Part shown: positions 1 to 13,627 of the stretch, piece after piece
How the letters are laid out: each line of letters begins with the position of its first letter
Position numbering within the stretch: position 1 is the stretch's first letter
Source: Ambrosia x helenae
Taxonomy: Eukaryota > Streptophyta > Magnoliopsida > Asterales > Asteraceae
Direction: 5' to 3'
Assembly: GCA_030844895.1 (NCBI GenBank)
Contig: CM061229.1
Span: forward strand, 110,358,975 to 110,422,974
DNA length: 64,000 bases
Notes under the pieces: model-generated
Database searches by the model: none
Seen by the model: only the letters and a program-made list of their open reading frames with translations
What the model was told of the DNA's origin: nothing
Translations under genes and position numbers: made by a program

Positions 1-2
1 AG

Positions 3-2995
3 AGCCAAGAAGCGGAAGGTAACAAAAACCCACTCGGCGACATCACACCGAAAGAAGACGACGACTTAAACAGACCATACAGGCCTAAGTCGTTCACCTT
101 AAGTTCGAAATTTTGTCAACGAATAGCCACCGCACCTATAGAAAAACAAGCGAAACTCCCCAGCAGCATCGACAGATACGATGGCCTGCGAGACCCCACA
201 GACCATTTGCACGATTTCGAGTGTGCAGGAACCACAGTCCTTTGGCCTGTACAGGTTTGGTGTCACCTATTCGCACAAACCCTTACAGGCGCAGCCAGAG
301 TCTGGTTTGACAACCTCCCGATAGGAGGCATCCTAGACTTCGATGACCTCATCCAAAAGTTCAAAGATCACTTCTCCCATCTCATGCGGCATAAAAAAGA
401 CAAGGCCCATATCCTCCTGTGCCAGCGCACAGACAACGAATCAATAGATGATTACATTGTGCGCTACAACAAGGAGGCACTACAAATCGGTTGCGGAGAA
501 GAATTGACCCGCGCAGGCTTCATTCACGGAGTACGCAGCGAGGATCTGATGAAAACCCTATCCGGAAAAACAGGAGTCCCAGATTCTTGGGAAGAAGTCA
601 TCAAAGCCTCAAAAATATACGCATCCTCGGAGCGCTCCATCAAACAGCAGCGCGGATATAACCAAACCAACAACTCTAACAGAAACAAAGGCAAGCAATC
701 TGTCTGGTCACGCATTTCAGGGCCAACGGATGAAGGCAAATACTCATCCACCAATGAAGCCCGCTAGACAATCACAAACAAACAATCAAGGGACCACAAA
801 ACCCAACCCAAGAAGAACACCGACTGGACGCCGCTCACAAAAACCCCGTCACAAGTACTAAAAACAGAGCAGGTCACTTTCAAAGAACCCAAGGTGCTGG
901 GCAAAAGAAAGAACGTCGACCACACCAAATATTGCGAATACCATAATGATTATGGTCACCTAACGGACAACTGCTACAGCCTAAAGCTAGAAATAGAGGC
1001 GGCACTAAAAACGGGCCAGCTCGGTCACCTCGTCAAAAACGTCAACAAGGGCGGGCGCAACAACTATGACGACAAACATGAAGAGCCCGGAAAGAAACAA
1101 ATCCGGAATCTACAAACAAGCTACATCAGGCATACCCCGCACCATCATTGTAACATGATCTCCGCCGCAGGAAAACGCCAGAACAAAGGAAAGCGCCCAA
1201 GAGAGACAGATGACTCCTGGAAGGAGGTGGACGTCCTCCTCCCCAAGGTACGATGTGGACCCTCCGCCACTGCGCCATTAATCGTCACCGGCGTCGTAGG
1301 ACATTATCGAACTCAATCTATGTTCCTAGACGGCGGAAGCAGCACTGACATCATCTATGATCAGTGTTTTCAACAACTGGACGAGGACGACAAAGCCCGC
1401 CTCGTTCCAGTCAACGCACCAATTTCAGGCTTTATTGACGAAGTCATCATGCCGCGCGGCATAATCACCTTCCCGGTCACTTTGACAGATGGTACCCACG
1501 AACGCACAGAAATATGTGACTTCATGGTCCTACCAGCAACATCTCGCCACGATGTCCTACTAGGGCGGGAAGGCCTGGCAAAGTTCAACGCCAACGCCTC
1601 CACCCCTCACCAAATGGTAGGCTTCCCAACCCGAACCAGCGTTGCAATAATCCGCGGCAACAAACAGTGCCATGCAATCGACGTGGCAAAACCACAAAAA
1701 ACACAAGCCCGATCGGAGCCGGAAAACTGGGTTCTGAACCCTAAATTTCCGGACCAAACGGTCATCATCGGCCATGAAATCTCCAACACCATACGGGCGC
1801 ACCTCAAGCAACTCCTGGTAAAAAACATAGACATATTTGCCTGGCAACCGTCTGACATGATCGGCGTTCCAAGAGAAATCGCGGAACACAAACTCAACAC
1901 ATACAGATCGGTGGAGCCAGTTGCCCAAAAGATGGGCAAAATGGGGCCAGAGAAAACAAAGGCGATGAACGAACAGGTCAATGAACTACTACGCGCAGGC
2001 ATTATCCGCCCAATACGCTACCAAACCTGGGTAGCCAACCCAGTCATGGTAGGAAAAGCGACGGGCGGATGGCGCATTTGCGTCGACTACAAAGATTTAA
2101 ACAAAGCCTGTCCAAAGGATTGTTACCCTCTCCCAGAAATCGACCTAAAAGTGGACTCCCTAGCGCCATTCCGCTTCAAATGCTTCCTCGACGCCTACAA
2201 AGGCTACCATCAGATCTAAATGGCGAAGGAAGATGAAGACAAAACGGCCTTCCGCACTGACACAGGAATCTTCTGCTACACCAAAATGCCTTTCGGCCTA
2301 AAAACGCGGGAGCCACATATCAGCGACTCATGGACAGTGCTTTCATCCACGAGATAGGGGTACGCTTGGAGGTATACGTTGATGACCTCGTCATCAAAAG
2401 CAAAGACGAAGACAACATGCTGGAAGACATCCAGAAGACATTCAACCAACTGCGAAAGGTACGCATGAAGCTCAACCCCAGCAAATGTTCCTTCGGCATG
2501 GAAGAAGGGAAATTCCTGGGCGTTATAGTCACGCGGGACGGTTTCCGCGCCAATCCAGACAAAGTCCTCGCCATTGAAAGAATGCCTTCACCAACATCCA
2601 TCAAGGAAGTCCAAACCCTAATGGGACGCCTAGTCGCCCTCAATCGCTTCCTTTCAAATTACGCTTCCAAGTCTTTTCCGTTTGTAGACACTCTAAAAAA
2701 CTGTCTTAAAAAAAGTAATTTCCGCTGGACCCCTGAGGCGGAAAACGCTTTTCAAGAAATGAAAGAATGTCTTATGAATTTACCTACTCTCACAGCACCA
2801 TTACCCAAAGAGCCGTTAACCCTATACCTCTCTGTAACAGAGCGGGCAATCGGCGCAGTACTTCTAGTAGACCGGAAAGCCGTTCAAACACCCATCTACT
2901 ACATCAGTAGAACCCTGCTAGATGCGGAGACTAGATACTCCACAATGGAAAAATTAGTGCTAGCTCTCATCCACGCTTCGCGCAGACTGCGCCGG
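3..2995 (+). pseudogene. Element A gag-protease-RT-RNase H (first half), broken
   Basis: One frame is open from base 3 to 2219 apart from a TAG at 765-767. It holds a Tat-type Gag (capsid motif near ARVWFDNLP), a CX2HX4HX4C knuckle (CEYHNDYGHLTDNC, from about base 930), an aspartic protease with FLDGGSSTD (from about 1322), and the start of RT (RICVDYKDLNKACPKD, from about 2074). A TAA at 2217-2219 interrupts the RT, and a single-base frameshift near 2300 follows. RT resumes with the YVDD catalytic motif (about 2374) and runs into the first RNase H, which is cut at 2995 by the insertion of B. In a living element it would encode the particle protein and the reverse-transcription enzymes. The second half is at 13628-15586. 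Confidence 0.9.
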
Positions 2996-5727
2996 TGTCA
3001 CACCCTCAAATTTCCACTGCGGGGTTCATACCGCGAGGCGCATGACATACCAGGATCCCATAGCCATAAGTCATATGAACGAACTCTAAATGCCCAAACC
3101 ATTTAGTTCGTTTCAAAAACCAAGTTTAGTTAAGTTGCGGAAGCGTAAACCAAATTTAATCCATTTAAAACCATGCGCAAAACAACGCGCCCAAATTAAA
3201 ACCATATGAAAGAAAATGTAAAAGCATAACATGTAATTTAGGTGTATGCCCAAGACCCCAAATGCAATGATGTGTGCAGTGCTTTCTAATTCTGGCACCG
3301 GAAGCTAACTACCTGCAAAAGCATGTAAATCGTGGGTCAACAAACAATGTTGGTGAGTTCACTAGGTAAAGTAAATGAGTATGTAACTGCGCTGGTTTCC
3401 AAAACCACGTAAGTAAGTAAGTTGTGTTGGTGCCCCGCACCGTGTAACCACTAATTCATCGCATGCCAAGGGTAGCTAACCCATTCATGATAACTAACCG
3501 ATTATACCGAACTGCTATGTACGTGTAGCCACATAAGTGTGCCGTATGCCTGACATCATTGTCTATCCGCAATGATAATGTTTCGTAGTTATAGTTCACG
3601 CCCGCGCTCCCCGAGCCGGTGTGAGGTTTGTAAGACCTAATAGCGCTATCAACTAATAACCCGCTTGCCAACCCTGGCAACTCATTCGGTACGTGAGGAC
3701 TTACAAAATGATAGAGATGGTTCAGTTTATCAAGGACACAATTGCGAATTAGCAAAGTGACCGACCCTCATAAGGATCCATGGCATCCCAACCCGGGATG
3801 TGTAAGTAGTCCCAAACCGGACTAGAAAATGTTAAGTAAAGTGTCTCATACCTGAGACGCATGCTTTTGAGAAAAAGAGTAGTGAAACTCACCTTAGGTC
3901 GGAAGTGAAAATCCAAATTCCACGAATAGTAACGTGCTACCGACTTCCTATTACAAAGGTCACTAGGTGAGTATACGTGCGTAACCAACACACCATGTAA
4001 CTCGTTTATCCAAGACTTTTAAAAGTTTGAAACCGTGTAGTGACACCTAATGACTCTACATGTTCAAGTATGTCCTACGTATCCCGTTGGTGATCATAGC
4101 AATTATTATCAGTTTAATGCATCAAATACATCTCATACAAGTTTCCACACAAGTACATGTCAATTACACACCACATAGAACTCCAAATAGTCACTTAAAG
4201 ACCCCGTACACAATCTGTGTTTTTAGGACAGATTGTGCGCTGTGAAAAACAATTTATTTAAATTACTTAACGAATGAATTAGAGTCCCAAATTTTTACTG
4301 AATTTTATTTGGGATTCACTCGACAATAAATATTTTTTTTTTGTCTTAATTCCAAACACAAAAATTGTAAAAATTCGTACAACACAGCAGTGTCCAGGAA
4401 ATTTCCTCAACAGGTCAGTTTAGTTGGAAAATTCTTAAAAATTGTGTATTCATCCAAACTAGATGAATCCACTTGGACAAGCTCTATTTTTCCAGTATTG
4501 ACCTACTGTAAAAATTTCATAACCTAACTCCTTGTAAATCTCAAGTTATGACCATTTAAAGTTAGCCCAATTTACAAATCCGAAAATCTGATATGACCCC
4601 TAATCAATTAAAATTCCAAAAACGACTCAAACGGTGTCCAAATTCGATGGTTTTGCCCATTATGAAAAGCTAAGACCTTGTACATTACAATCATGCAAAG
4701 AAATCATCAAAACAATCGATTTACCAACCCGTTACAGCCCCTTCAACACGTTCAAACACATCTGTCAGAATCTTAAACTTGCATCCCAAGTAATCTACAA
4801 ACCCTAATTCTTCATAAACATCCCTAATACATGTATAGCACCTATAGTACTGATTAAACACCATATTAATCATAGCAAAACACATATATTATCATATGAA
4901 AACCCTAATCATGGCTGCTAATAACAATCATCATCATCAAATCATCAAGAACATTCAAGAACTCCTATACATGCATGTATGCGATTTTGTATATATTATT
5001 TTTAGGGTTTTTAAAGTTTTTCAATCATTATAATTCATAAAAAAATCGTAAGAACGTATACCTTGTGAAAGATTAAACTCCCTAGAGCCTTGAAATCAAA
5101 CCCGAACTAGCTTGATTAGTGAAAGATTGCTTGATTGCTTGAAAACAAAGAGAGAGGGGGGTGGGGGGTTTCGCACGGCACCAAGGGGGCAAGGGAGTAG
5201 GGTTTTTATCTTTTTCCTTGCCTCCTAATTGTAAAAGGGCTTTGCTTGTTCCCCAAGCAATTGGTATTAGGGCCCTTCTAGTCCATTAACTTGACCCGTT
5301 AACCATGTTCTAGCCCAATACCGGACCCAATATTATTAACCATGCTAAATTATATAAAAACCATTATTTTTATTATTACATAGCATATCATTCATGTTGT
5401 GCACGTAATTTGCATGATCTACGCATTACCTTTCAGTTAGGCGATCATTCACAAAAACATGTAATTCACATAAGCACGTACTTCATGTTCACCAAAATTC
5501 ACTTGTATATACTATTGCTATGTATGTCACATAATTCACCAACGTTTGGGATACAGGACTCATGTGTGTATTTAACAAGGATTTTCCTACGTATAACATA
5601 TGTTAGCATCTTCTAACATATGTTAAGCCTACTTAACTAACCCCAGTTAAGTATCTAGCCATGTATGAACATGTAAGTTAACTAGAGTTCAGTAAAAGTA
5701 TTTAACCTGAAAATGCGGGGTATCACA
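2996..5727 (-). repeat. Element B 3' LTR
   Basis: Near-identical to 10892-13622. In window orientation it starts TGTCACACC and ends GGGGTATCACA, so on the element's strand it is TGTGATACCCC...GGTGTGACA. There is no protein gene; short open frames inside it recur in both copies and look like chance. Confidence 0.93.
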
Positions 5728-5764
5728 TCATCCCCAAGTTGAAAAGAATTTCGTCCCGAAATTC
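5728..5764 (-). promoter_or_regulatory. Element B polypurine tract with upstream hairpin
   Basis: On the minus strand the 18 nt at 5745-5728, which include AACTTGGGGATGA, lie directly before the LTR and form the polypurine tract that primes plus-strand DNA. Immediately upstream is a perfect hairpin, GAATTTCG-GGA-CGAAATTC (5746-5764). The same hairpin-plus-18-nt layout occurs in C, D and E. Confidence 0.8.
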
Positions 5765-5820
5765 AGCAAGTAAACAGTAAAGCCAGCTATAAAAATGTGT
5801 GCTTGGTTCCCGGATGTCAC

Positions 5821-5858
5821 ATCATCCCCAAGTTGAAAGGAATTTCGCCCCGAAATTC
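5821..5858 (-). repeat. Second copy of the element B hairpin and polypurine tract
   Basis: A second copy of the polypurine region lies 94 bp further inside. It has the hairpin GAATTTCG-GGG-CGAAATTC (5840-5858), the same 18-nt tract (5822-5839), and then TGTGACATCC, which looks like an LTR start. It may be a relic of an earlier LTR boundary or a tandem duplication. Confidence 0.7.
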
Positions 5859-8800
5859 ACTTTGAAAGAGCTGCTTTATGTTCCGCGTTAGATCTATGTA
5901 CGATTTCAGGTTCAGTAAAGAGGTGTGGGTATTTGAGCCGCATCTGATCTTTGCGCTCCCACGTGTATTCCGGTCCTAGACGGGAATTCCACCGTACCTT
6001 AACAATAGGTATAGTACTTTGTCTGAGTTTCTTGACGCCCTGCTCAAGAATCTCCACTGGTTCTTCCACGAACCGCAGCTGATCATCCACCTGGATCTCC
6101 TCCAGTGGTACTACCAGTGTCGTATCAGATAAGCATTTCTTCAAGTTTGAGACGTGGAATACATTGTGTACTCCACTGAGTTCATCTGGTAGATTTAGCT
6201 GGTAAGCTACTGGACCAATCCTTTTAACGATCTCGAAAGGTCCGACGTATCTGGGATTTAACTTCCCTCGTTTCCCAAAGCGTATCACTCCTTTCCATGG
6301 TGACACCTTTAACAAAACCTTGTCCCCAACCTGGAACTCCAAAGGTTTTCGACGTTTGTCAGCATAACTCTTCTGTCGGTCCCGAGCAGCAGCCATCCGG
6401 TTTCTAATTTGCACTATCTTTTCAGAAGTTTCGTGCACGAGTTCGGGACCTGTTAGTTGGCTATCCCCAACCTCAGTCCAACAAATAGGAGACCTACACT
6501 TGCGCCCGTAAAGTGCCTCGAAAGGCGCACACTGTATCGAAGTGTGGTAACTGTTGTTGTAAGAGAATTCGATTAAGGGCAAGTGCTTATCCCAGTTATT
6601 ACCAAAGTCCACCACACATGCTCGTAGCAGATCCTCTAATGTTTGGATGGTGCGTTCACTTTGTCCATCCGTCTGTGGGTGATAGGCTGTGCTCATATCA
6701 AGACGAGTTCCTAAAGCATCTTGGAGAGTAGTCCAGAAACGAGAAGTGAATCGCCCATCGCGATCAGATATAATGGAAGTAGGCACCCCGTGCCTAGAGA
6801 CTATCTCCTTGATGTATAGGTTCGCCAGCTTTTCTAGCGAATCCGTTTCTTTTATCGCCAGGAAGTGGGCCGATTTGGTTAAACGGTCCACGATAACCCA
6901 AATCATGTTATGGCCCGTTGGCGTTCTAGGAAGCTTTGTAATGAAGTCCATGGAAATTCCATCCCATTTCCACATCGGAATCTCTGGTTGTTGGAGTAGG
7001 CCTGAAGTTTTTTTGATATTCAATCTTAACCTTCGCACAAGTCAAGCACTTACTAACATAAGTGGCTATCTCGGCTTTCATGTTTGGCCACCAGTATAGA
7101 GTCTTAAGATCTTGGTACATCTTTTCCGAACCAGGATGTACCGAATAGCGAGAGGTATGTGCTTCATCGAGCACCAGTTGTCTGAGATCCCCAAATCGTG
7201 GTATCCAGACTCGATCCATGAAGTACTGCAGACCGTCTGTTCTCAGTTCTAAGTGCTTATCTGCACCATGTAGGGTCTCAAGCCCGATGTTTTCTTCCTT
7301 CAATGCCTCACCCTGGGCTTCACGTATCTTATCAGGAAGGTTAGAGTGAATGGTGAGTTGTAAGGCTCGCACTCTTTTGGGTTTCGTTTCCTTTCGACTG
7401 AGGGCATCAGCTACTACGTTAGCTTTCCCTGGATGATACTTGATGGCACAGTCATAATCGTTCAAAAGTTCAACCCAACGACGTTGTCGTATGTTCAGCA
7501 CTTTCTGATCGAATATATGCTGAAGGCTCTTGTGATCAGTGAAAATTGTGCACTTTGTTCCATAGAGGTAGTGTCTCCAGATTTTGAGAGCGAAAACCAC
7601 CGCTCCCAGTTTCAAATCATGAGTGGGGTAGTTCTTCTCATGGACCTTCAGTTGTCACGATGCATATGCAATCACCTTATCACGTTGCATCAGTACACAC
7701 CCTAAGCCTTGGATAGACGCATCACAATATACTACAAAGTCCTCTGTACCCTCAGGCAACGATAATATCGGTGCACTGCAAAGTTTGGACTTTAGTAGCT
7801 GAAAAGCAGTTTCTTGGGCATCTCCCCACTTATACGTTATACCTTTCTGCGTTAGGGTGGTGAGAGGTTGAGCGATCTTAGAAAATCCCTCAATAAACTT
7901 GCGATAATATCCCGCGAGACCAAGAAATCGGCGCACTTCAGTAGGGGTCTTAGGAGCCTCCCACTTTTTGATAGCGTCAATCTTGGCTGGGTCCACATGT
8001 ATTCCTGCCTCGTTGACCACATGCCCAAGGAATTGGACTTCCCGAATCCAAAAATCGCATTTAGAAAACTTTGCATACAGCTGCTCATCCCTCAGTAGTT
8101 CCAAGATTAACTGCAAGTGCTGCTCGTGCTCCTCCCTGCTCTTGGAATAGATCAATATGTCATCTATGAACACTATGACGAATTTGTCCAAGTAAGGCTT
8201 GCACACACGGTTCATTAGATCCATGAACACCGCAGGTGCATTAGTTAGCCCAAATGGCATAACCAAAAACTCATAATGTCCATAACGGGTTCGAAACGGC
8301 GTTTTCGCCACATCCTCTTCTCGGACTCTCAGCTGATGGTACCCCGACCTCAAATCAATCTTAGAGTAGAAGCTCGACCCTTGCAGTTGGTCGAACAAAT
8401 CATCAATACGAGGTAAAGGATATCGGTTCTTAATCGTTACCTTGTTCAACTCCCGATAATCTATGCACATACGAAAGCTCCCATCTTTCTTCTTAACAAA
8501 CAGAACTGGAGCTCCCCATGGCGAAGAACTGGGTCTAATGAAACCCCTATCCAATAGCTCTTGGAGTTGGGTAGACAGTTCTTGAAGCTCCCCTGGTGCT
8601 AAACGGTACGGTGCGCGCGCAACTGGCGCTGCTCCAGGTGCAAGGTCAATCTGAAACTCCACTTGACGAACGGGTGGGAGTCCAGGTAGTTCCTCTGGGA
8701 AGACATCTTGGAAGTCTCGGACCACTGGGATGTCCTCAATTCTAGTTTCGGTTTCGGCTCGAGTATCAGATATGTTAGCCAAAATGGCCGGACAGCCCTT

Positions 8801-9459
8801 GCGAATACACTTCTGGGCCTTCATATAGGAGATGATGCCCATCATGGCACCACCTCGATCACCCTGTATGGATAATAGTTCTCCGCTTGGGAGAGGAATG
8901 CGAACAATTTTCTCCTGACAGAGAATTACCGCGTGTTGTTGGACAACCAGTCCATGCCAACCACGAGATCAAAACTACCCAGGGTGATAGGTTAGAGGTT
9001 GATGGCAAACAATTGCTTGTTCAACTCGAGCTTACAGTCACGATGTATATGGGTTACCTCAACAGGCTTCCCATCAGCCAGTTCAATAGAGTATGGGGTA
9101 TCTAGAAGAGTAGGAACCATCCCTAATTGTTTACTAAGTTTTGATGAAACAAAACTATAGTCCGCACCAGTATCATATAAAACAGAAGCAAGAGTGTCGT
9201 TCAAGGAACACGTACCTGTCACGACGTTGTTATCGGTCCTAGCCTCCCCAGAGCCAATCACGAATGCTCTACCACGAGCCCCATTGTTGTTTCCGTTGTT
9301 GTTGTTGCAGGACTTATACCTCACACTATCCCACGTTCTTTTGCTATCATCAACAGTAGAAAATGAAACACCATGCTTCAGAAAAGTACCATGATCGGCA
9401 GTCTCATCTGTGAGTTTGCGAGTCAAGTGAAAGATTTGTAGGTGAGCTGCAGTGGCCAA
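5857..9459 (-). pseudogene. Element B protease-RT-RNase H-integrase, broken
   Basis: Protease with DTGADYSF (about 9180-9157) begins the recognisable part. A TAA follows near 8990 and a single-base shift near 8930. RT runs 8845-7655 with the VFIDDILIYSK catalytic motif (about 8180-8148). A TGA near 7655 splits RT from RNase H in the same frame (7615-6926). A shift in an A-run near 7010 (minus strand) separates the HHCC part of integrase from its DDE core (SDRDGRF near 6765, QTDGQSERT near 6665). The end (about 6350-5857) carries the PFEIVKRIGPVAYQL region and a Tekay-type chromodomain-like tail. The closest kin in the window is C. Gag is missing upstream. Confidence 0.9.
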
Positions 9460-10827
9460 GCCACGAATCTGAGGGGCCCACCCTTTCGGTATAAAGTTCG
9501 GTCAATTTGTAAGGTAGGTTAAACAGATTTGAGCCTATAGTGGCTATCTCCTATAGCCTGGTAGTGTAGGCGTCGATCTCAGACCCATCCGTCTTTATAT
9601 AACAAAATTTCTGGATTTCACCACAGGGTGTTACGTTCTCCTTCCAGGTATCTGTAACTCATCGAGTGTGCATATAGCGTACATTACTCCATCCTGCCTG
9701 GGACAAATGCACATGGCAAAGACTTACACTATCGAAGCAATCAGACGGTCTCCTTCAGTTCCGTTGGAGTTATCGAGGTTTACAACCAATAAAAGTCTTG
9801 AAAATACGATGTGCGTTCAAGGTATAAGAAAGTTCAAATGTGGAAGTCAGGGGAAAAGAATGATTTAGCAAAATAGATCTTTACTAGCTTGGAAAGATGC
9901 GAGGGCCTCAACCACCTTATCGTTGATCATAAGAACTCAGTCTTATCTATGTTAGCAAAGGGAAATGAAAGAAATGATAGGTAAGAAAAGGTAAGAGCCA
10001 ATCGTCGCCATGCTCTGTCTAGATAGTAGAGCCTTCATCCTCACTTCCATGTGCTCGTCCTGCTCAGGTTCCCCTTCCATCTCTTATCCTTCCTCTTTTG
10101 CGATGTCAATGCTATATGGTTCTCATAACGTACAATCTCCTTCTCTAGTCCTATGTGAACCAGTTTAGTGGTAAGCTGTACCACTCGTTCCTCCAATCGT
10201 GGCTATCAGCCATTAGTAGGTTTCATCCTCCCTTGTGATGTTGCATTACATCGCAGGCTTTACGTAACTCCCCAAGAGTGTGTGTAACAAGTCCCGATCT
10301 AATGTGTTCCCATGAATCTACCATATACTTATGAGAAAACAAGGATATGCAGTCATACGTTCGCCCGCTCATACTAGGCGTAAGGTACTAAGCTAAGAAA
10401 TAAGTTCTACTTGTGTATTCCAGTCCCGTCTGTGTTACGAATGGAAGTAAGAAGGATCAAGTAACAAGGAACAAAAACTAATTGTCTCCTTGCTAGGTGA
10501 CAAAAGATAAGTCTCAGCATTCGAATTCCTTCATAGTTGATTTAATGGTACCACGTCATGCGCATCGTGCAGCTTCCCGTGTACGTGCGCCACAACGCTC
10601 GCAAGGGCTCCCTCCCTTGTACTTTTGTTGTTTCCTCATCCATGAGGTTTGTTAGAAAACTACTCCCAGTAGTGCGTCACCTGGTGTAACCCTGGGTTCC
10701 CACCATTGACGTGTTTAGAATTAGGTCTAGAACTAGGAGATAACATACCTCCTGAATACATATGTTGTAGGTATGAGTAGCTAAAAGCTAGTTGTGCACT
10801 TAAGTTGTGAGTGTACTTATGCTATAA
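9460..10827 (-). other. Element B leader, no coding content seen
   Basis: About 1.4 kb between the post-primer hairpin and the protease, where Gag would be expected. I find no gag motif or zinc knuckle in any frame. Its short open frames have no support. It is probably a leader plus a decayed or deleted gag. Confidence 0.6.
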
Positions 10828-10888
10828 TGGTTATAGACTAGACTCAACATGCAGTCCTAGTTCACTATAACCAATGGCTCTGATACCA
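10828..10888 (-). promoter_or_regulatory. Element B primer-binding site and following hairpin
   Basis: On the minus strand TGGTATCAGAGCC (10888-10876) lies 3 nt inside the 5' LTR. It matches the complement of the 3' end of plant initiator tRNA-Met, the usual primer of this lineage. It is followed by a stem whose arms are CTATAACCA at 10865-10873 and TGGTTATAG at 10828-10836 (window orientation). The same stem follows the primer site in C, D and E. Confidence 0.9.
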
Positions 10889-10891
10889 ATC

Positions 10892-13622
10892 TGTCACACC
10901 CTCAAATTTCCACTGCGGGGTTCATACCGCGAGGCGCATGACATACCAGGATCCCATAGCCATAAGTCATATGAACGAACTCTAAATGCCCAAACCATTT
11001 AGTTCGTTTCAAAAACCAAGTTTAGTTAAGTTACGGAAGCGTAAACCAAATTTAATCCTTTTAAAACCATGCGCAAAACAACGCGCCCAAATTAAAACCA
11101 TATGAAAGAAAATGTAAAAGCATAACATGTAATTTAGGTGTATGCCCAAGACCCCAAATGCAATGAAGTGTGCAGTGCTTTCTAATTCTGGCACCGGAAG
11201 CTAACTACCTGCAAAAGCATGTAAATCGTGGGTCAACAAACAATGTTGGTGAGTTCACTAGGTAAAGTAAATGAGTATGTAACTGCGCTGGTTTCCAAAA
11301 CCACGTAAGTAAGAAAGTTGTGTTGGTGCCCCGCACCGTGTAACCACTAATTCATCGCATGCCAAGGGTAGCTAACCCATTCATGATAACTAACCGATTA
11401 TACCGAACTGCTATGTACGTGTAGCCACATAAGTGTGCCGTATGCCTGACATCATTGTCTATCCGCAATGATAATGTTTCGTAGTTATAGTTCACGCCCG
11501 CGCTCCCCGAGCCGGTGTGAGGTTTGTAAGACCTAATAGCGCTATCAACTAATAACCCGCTTGCCAACCCTGGCAACTCATTCGGTACGTGAGGACTTAC
11601 AAAATGATAGAGGTGGTTCAGTTTATCAAGGACACAATTGCGAATTAGCAAAGTGACCGACCCTCATAAGGATCCATGGCATCCCAACCCGGGATGTGTA
11701 AGTAGTCCCAAACCGGACTAGAAAATGTTAAGTAAAGTGTCTCATACCTGAGACGCATGCTTTTGAGAAAAAGAGTAGTGAAACTCACCTTAGGTCGGAA
11801 GTGAAAATCCAAATTCCACGAATAGTAACGTGCTACCGACTCCCTATTACAAAGGTCACTAGGTGAGTATACGTGCGTAACCAACACACCATGTAACTCG
11901 TTTATCCAAGACTTTTAAAAGTTCGAAACCGTGTAGTGACACCTAATGACTCTACATGTTCAAGTATGTCCTACGTATCCCGTTGGTGATCATAGCAATT
12001 ATTATCAGTTTAATGCATCAAATACATCTCATACAAGTTTCCACACAAGTACATGTCAATTACACACCACATAGAACTCCAAATAGTCACTTAAAGACCC
12101 CGTACACAATCTGTGTTTTTAGGACAGATTGTGCGCTGTGAAAAACAATTTATTTAAAATACTTAACGAATGAATTAGAGTCCCAAATGTTTACTGAATT
12201 TTATTTGGGATTCACTCGACAATACCTATTTTTGTTTTGTCTTAATTCCAAACACAAAAATTATAAAAATTCGTACAACACAGCAGTGTCCAGGAAATTT
12301 CCTCAACAGGTCAGTTTAGTAGGAAAATTCTTAAAAATTGTGTATTCATCCAAACGAGATGAATCCACTTGGAAACGCTCTATTTGTCCAGTATTGACCT
12401 ACTGTAAAAATTTCATAACCTAACTCCTTGTAAATCTCAAGTTATGACCATTTAAAGTTAGCCCAATTTACAAATCCGAAAATCTGATATGACCCCTAAT
12501 CAATTAAAATTCCAAAAACGACTCAAACGGTGTCCAAATTCGATGGTTTTGCCCATTATGAAAAGCTAAGACCTTGTACATTACAATCATGCAAAGAAAT
12601 CATCAAAAAAATCGATTTACCAACCCGTTACAGCCCCTTCAACACGTTCAAACACATCTGTCAGAATCTTAAACTTGTATCCCAAGTAATCTACAAACCC
12701 TAATTCTTCATAAACATCCCTAATACATGTATAGCACCTATAGTACTGATTAAACACCATATTAATCATAGCAAAACACATATATTATCATATGAAAACC
12801 CTAATCATGGCTGCTAATAACAATCATCATCATCAAATCATCAAGAACATTCAAGAACTCCTATACATGCATGTATGCGATTTTGTATATATTATTTTTA
12901 GAGTTTTTAAAGTTTTTCAATCATTATAATTCATAAAAAAATCGTTAGAACGTATACCTTGTGAAAGATTAAACTCCCTAGAGCCTTGAAATCAAACCCG
13001 AACTAGCTTGATTAGTGAAAGATTGCTTGATTGCTTGAAAACAAAGAGAGAGGGGGTGGGGGGTTTCGCACGACACCAAGGGGGCAAGGGAGTAGGGTTT
13101 TTATCTTTTTCCTTGCCTCCTGATTGTAAAAGGGCTTTGCTTGTTCCCCAAGCAATTGGTATTAGGGCCCTTCTAGTCCATTAACTTGACCCGTTAACCA
13201 TGTTCTAGCCCAATACCGGACCCAATATTATTAACCATGCTAAATTAAATAAAAATCATTATTTTTATTATTACATAGCATATCATTCATGTTGTGCACG
13301 TAATTTGCATGATCTACGCATTACCTTTCAGTTAGGCGATCATTCACAAAAACATGTAATTCACATAAGCACGTACTTCATGTTCACCAAAATTCACTTG
13401 TATATATTATTGCTATGTATGTCACATAATTCACCAACGTTTGGGATACAGGACTCATGTGTGTATTTAACAAGGATTTTCCTACGTATAACATATGTTA
13501 GCATCTTCTAACATATGTTAAGCCTACTTAACTAACTCCAGTTAAGTATCTAGCTATGTATGAACATGTAAGTTAACTAGAGTTCAGTAAAAGTATTTAA
13601 CCTGAAAATGCGGGGTATCACA
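10892..13622 (-). repeat. Element B 5' LTR
   Basis: The partner of 2996-5727, with the same ends. Because B is antisense, this right-hand copy is the functional 5' LTR and would hold the promoter; I could not place a convincing TATA box. Confidence 0.93.
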
Positions 13623-13627
13623 GCCGG
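13623..13627. repeat. Target-site duplication of element B (GCCGG)
   Basis: GCCGG occurs directly before B (2991-2995) and directly after it (13623-13627). A 5-bp duplication is typical of Ty3/gypsy integration, and it fixes both ends of B. Confidence 0.95.

Larger units (their letters stand above)
2996..13622 (-). mobile_element. Element B: Tekay/Del-like Ty3/gypsy element, antisense, gag lost
   Basis: About 10.6 kb bounded by two LTRs of about 2.73 kb and flanked by GCCGG at 2991-2995 and 13623-13627. On the minus strand the order is LTR, iMet-type primer site, leader, protease, RT, RNase H, integrase, Tekay-type C-terminal domain, polypurine tract, LTR. No gag is recognisable between the primer site and the protease, and pol has stops and frameshifts, so B is defective. 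The LTRs differ at roughly one base in a hundred by eye, which means a fairly young insertion. It cuts A's first RNase H; removing B restores one continuous A sequence. Confidence 0.93.

Noticed and set aside
3456..3991. Short minus-strand frames repeated at 11352-11887
   Set aside because: They recur only because both lie in the LTRs of B; no protein features.
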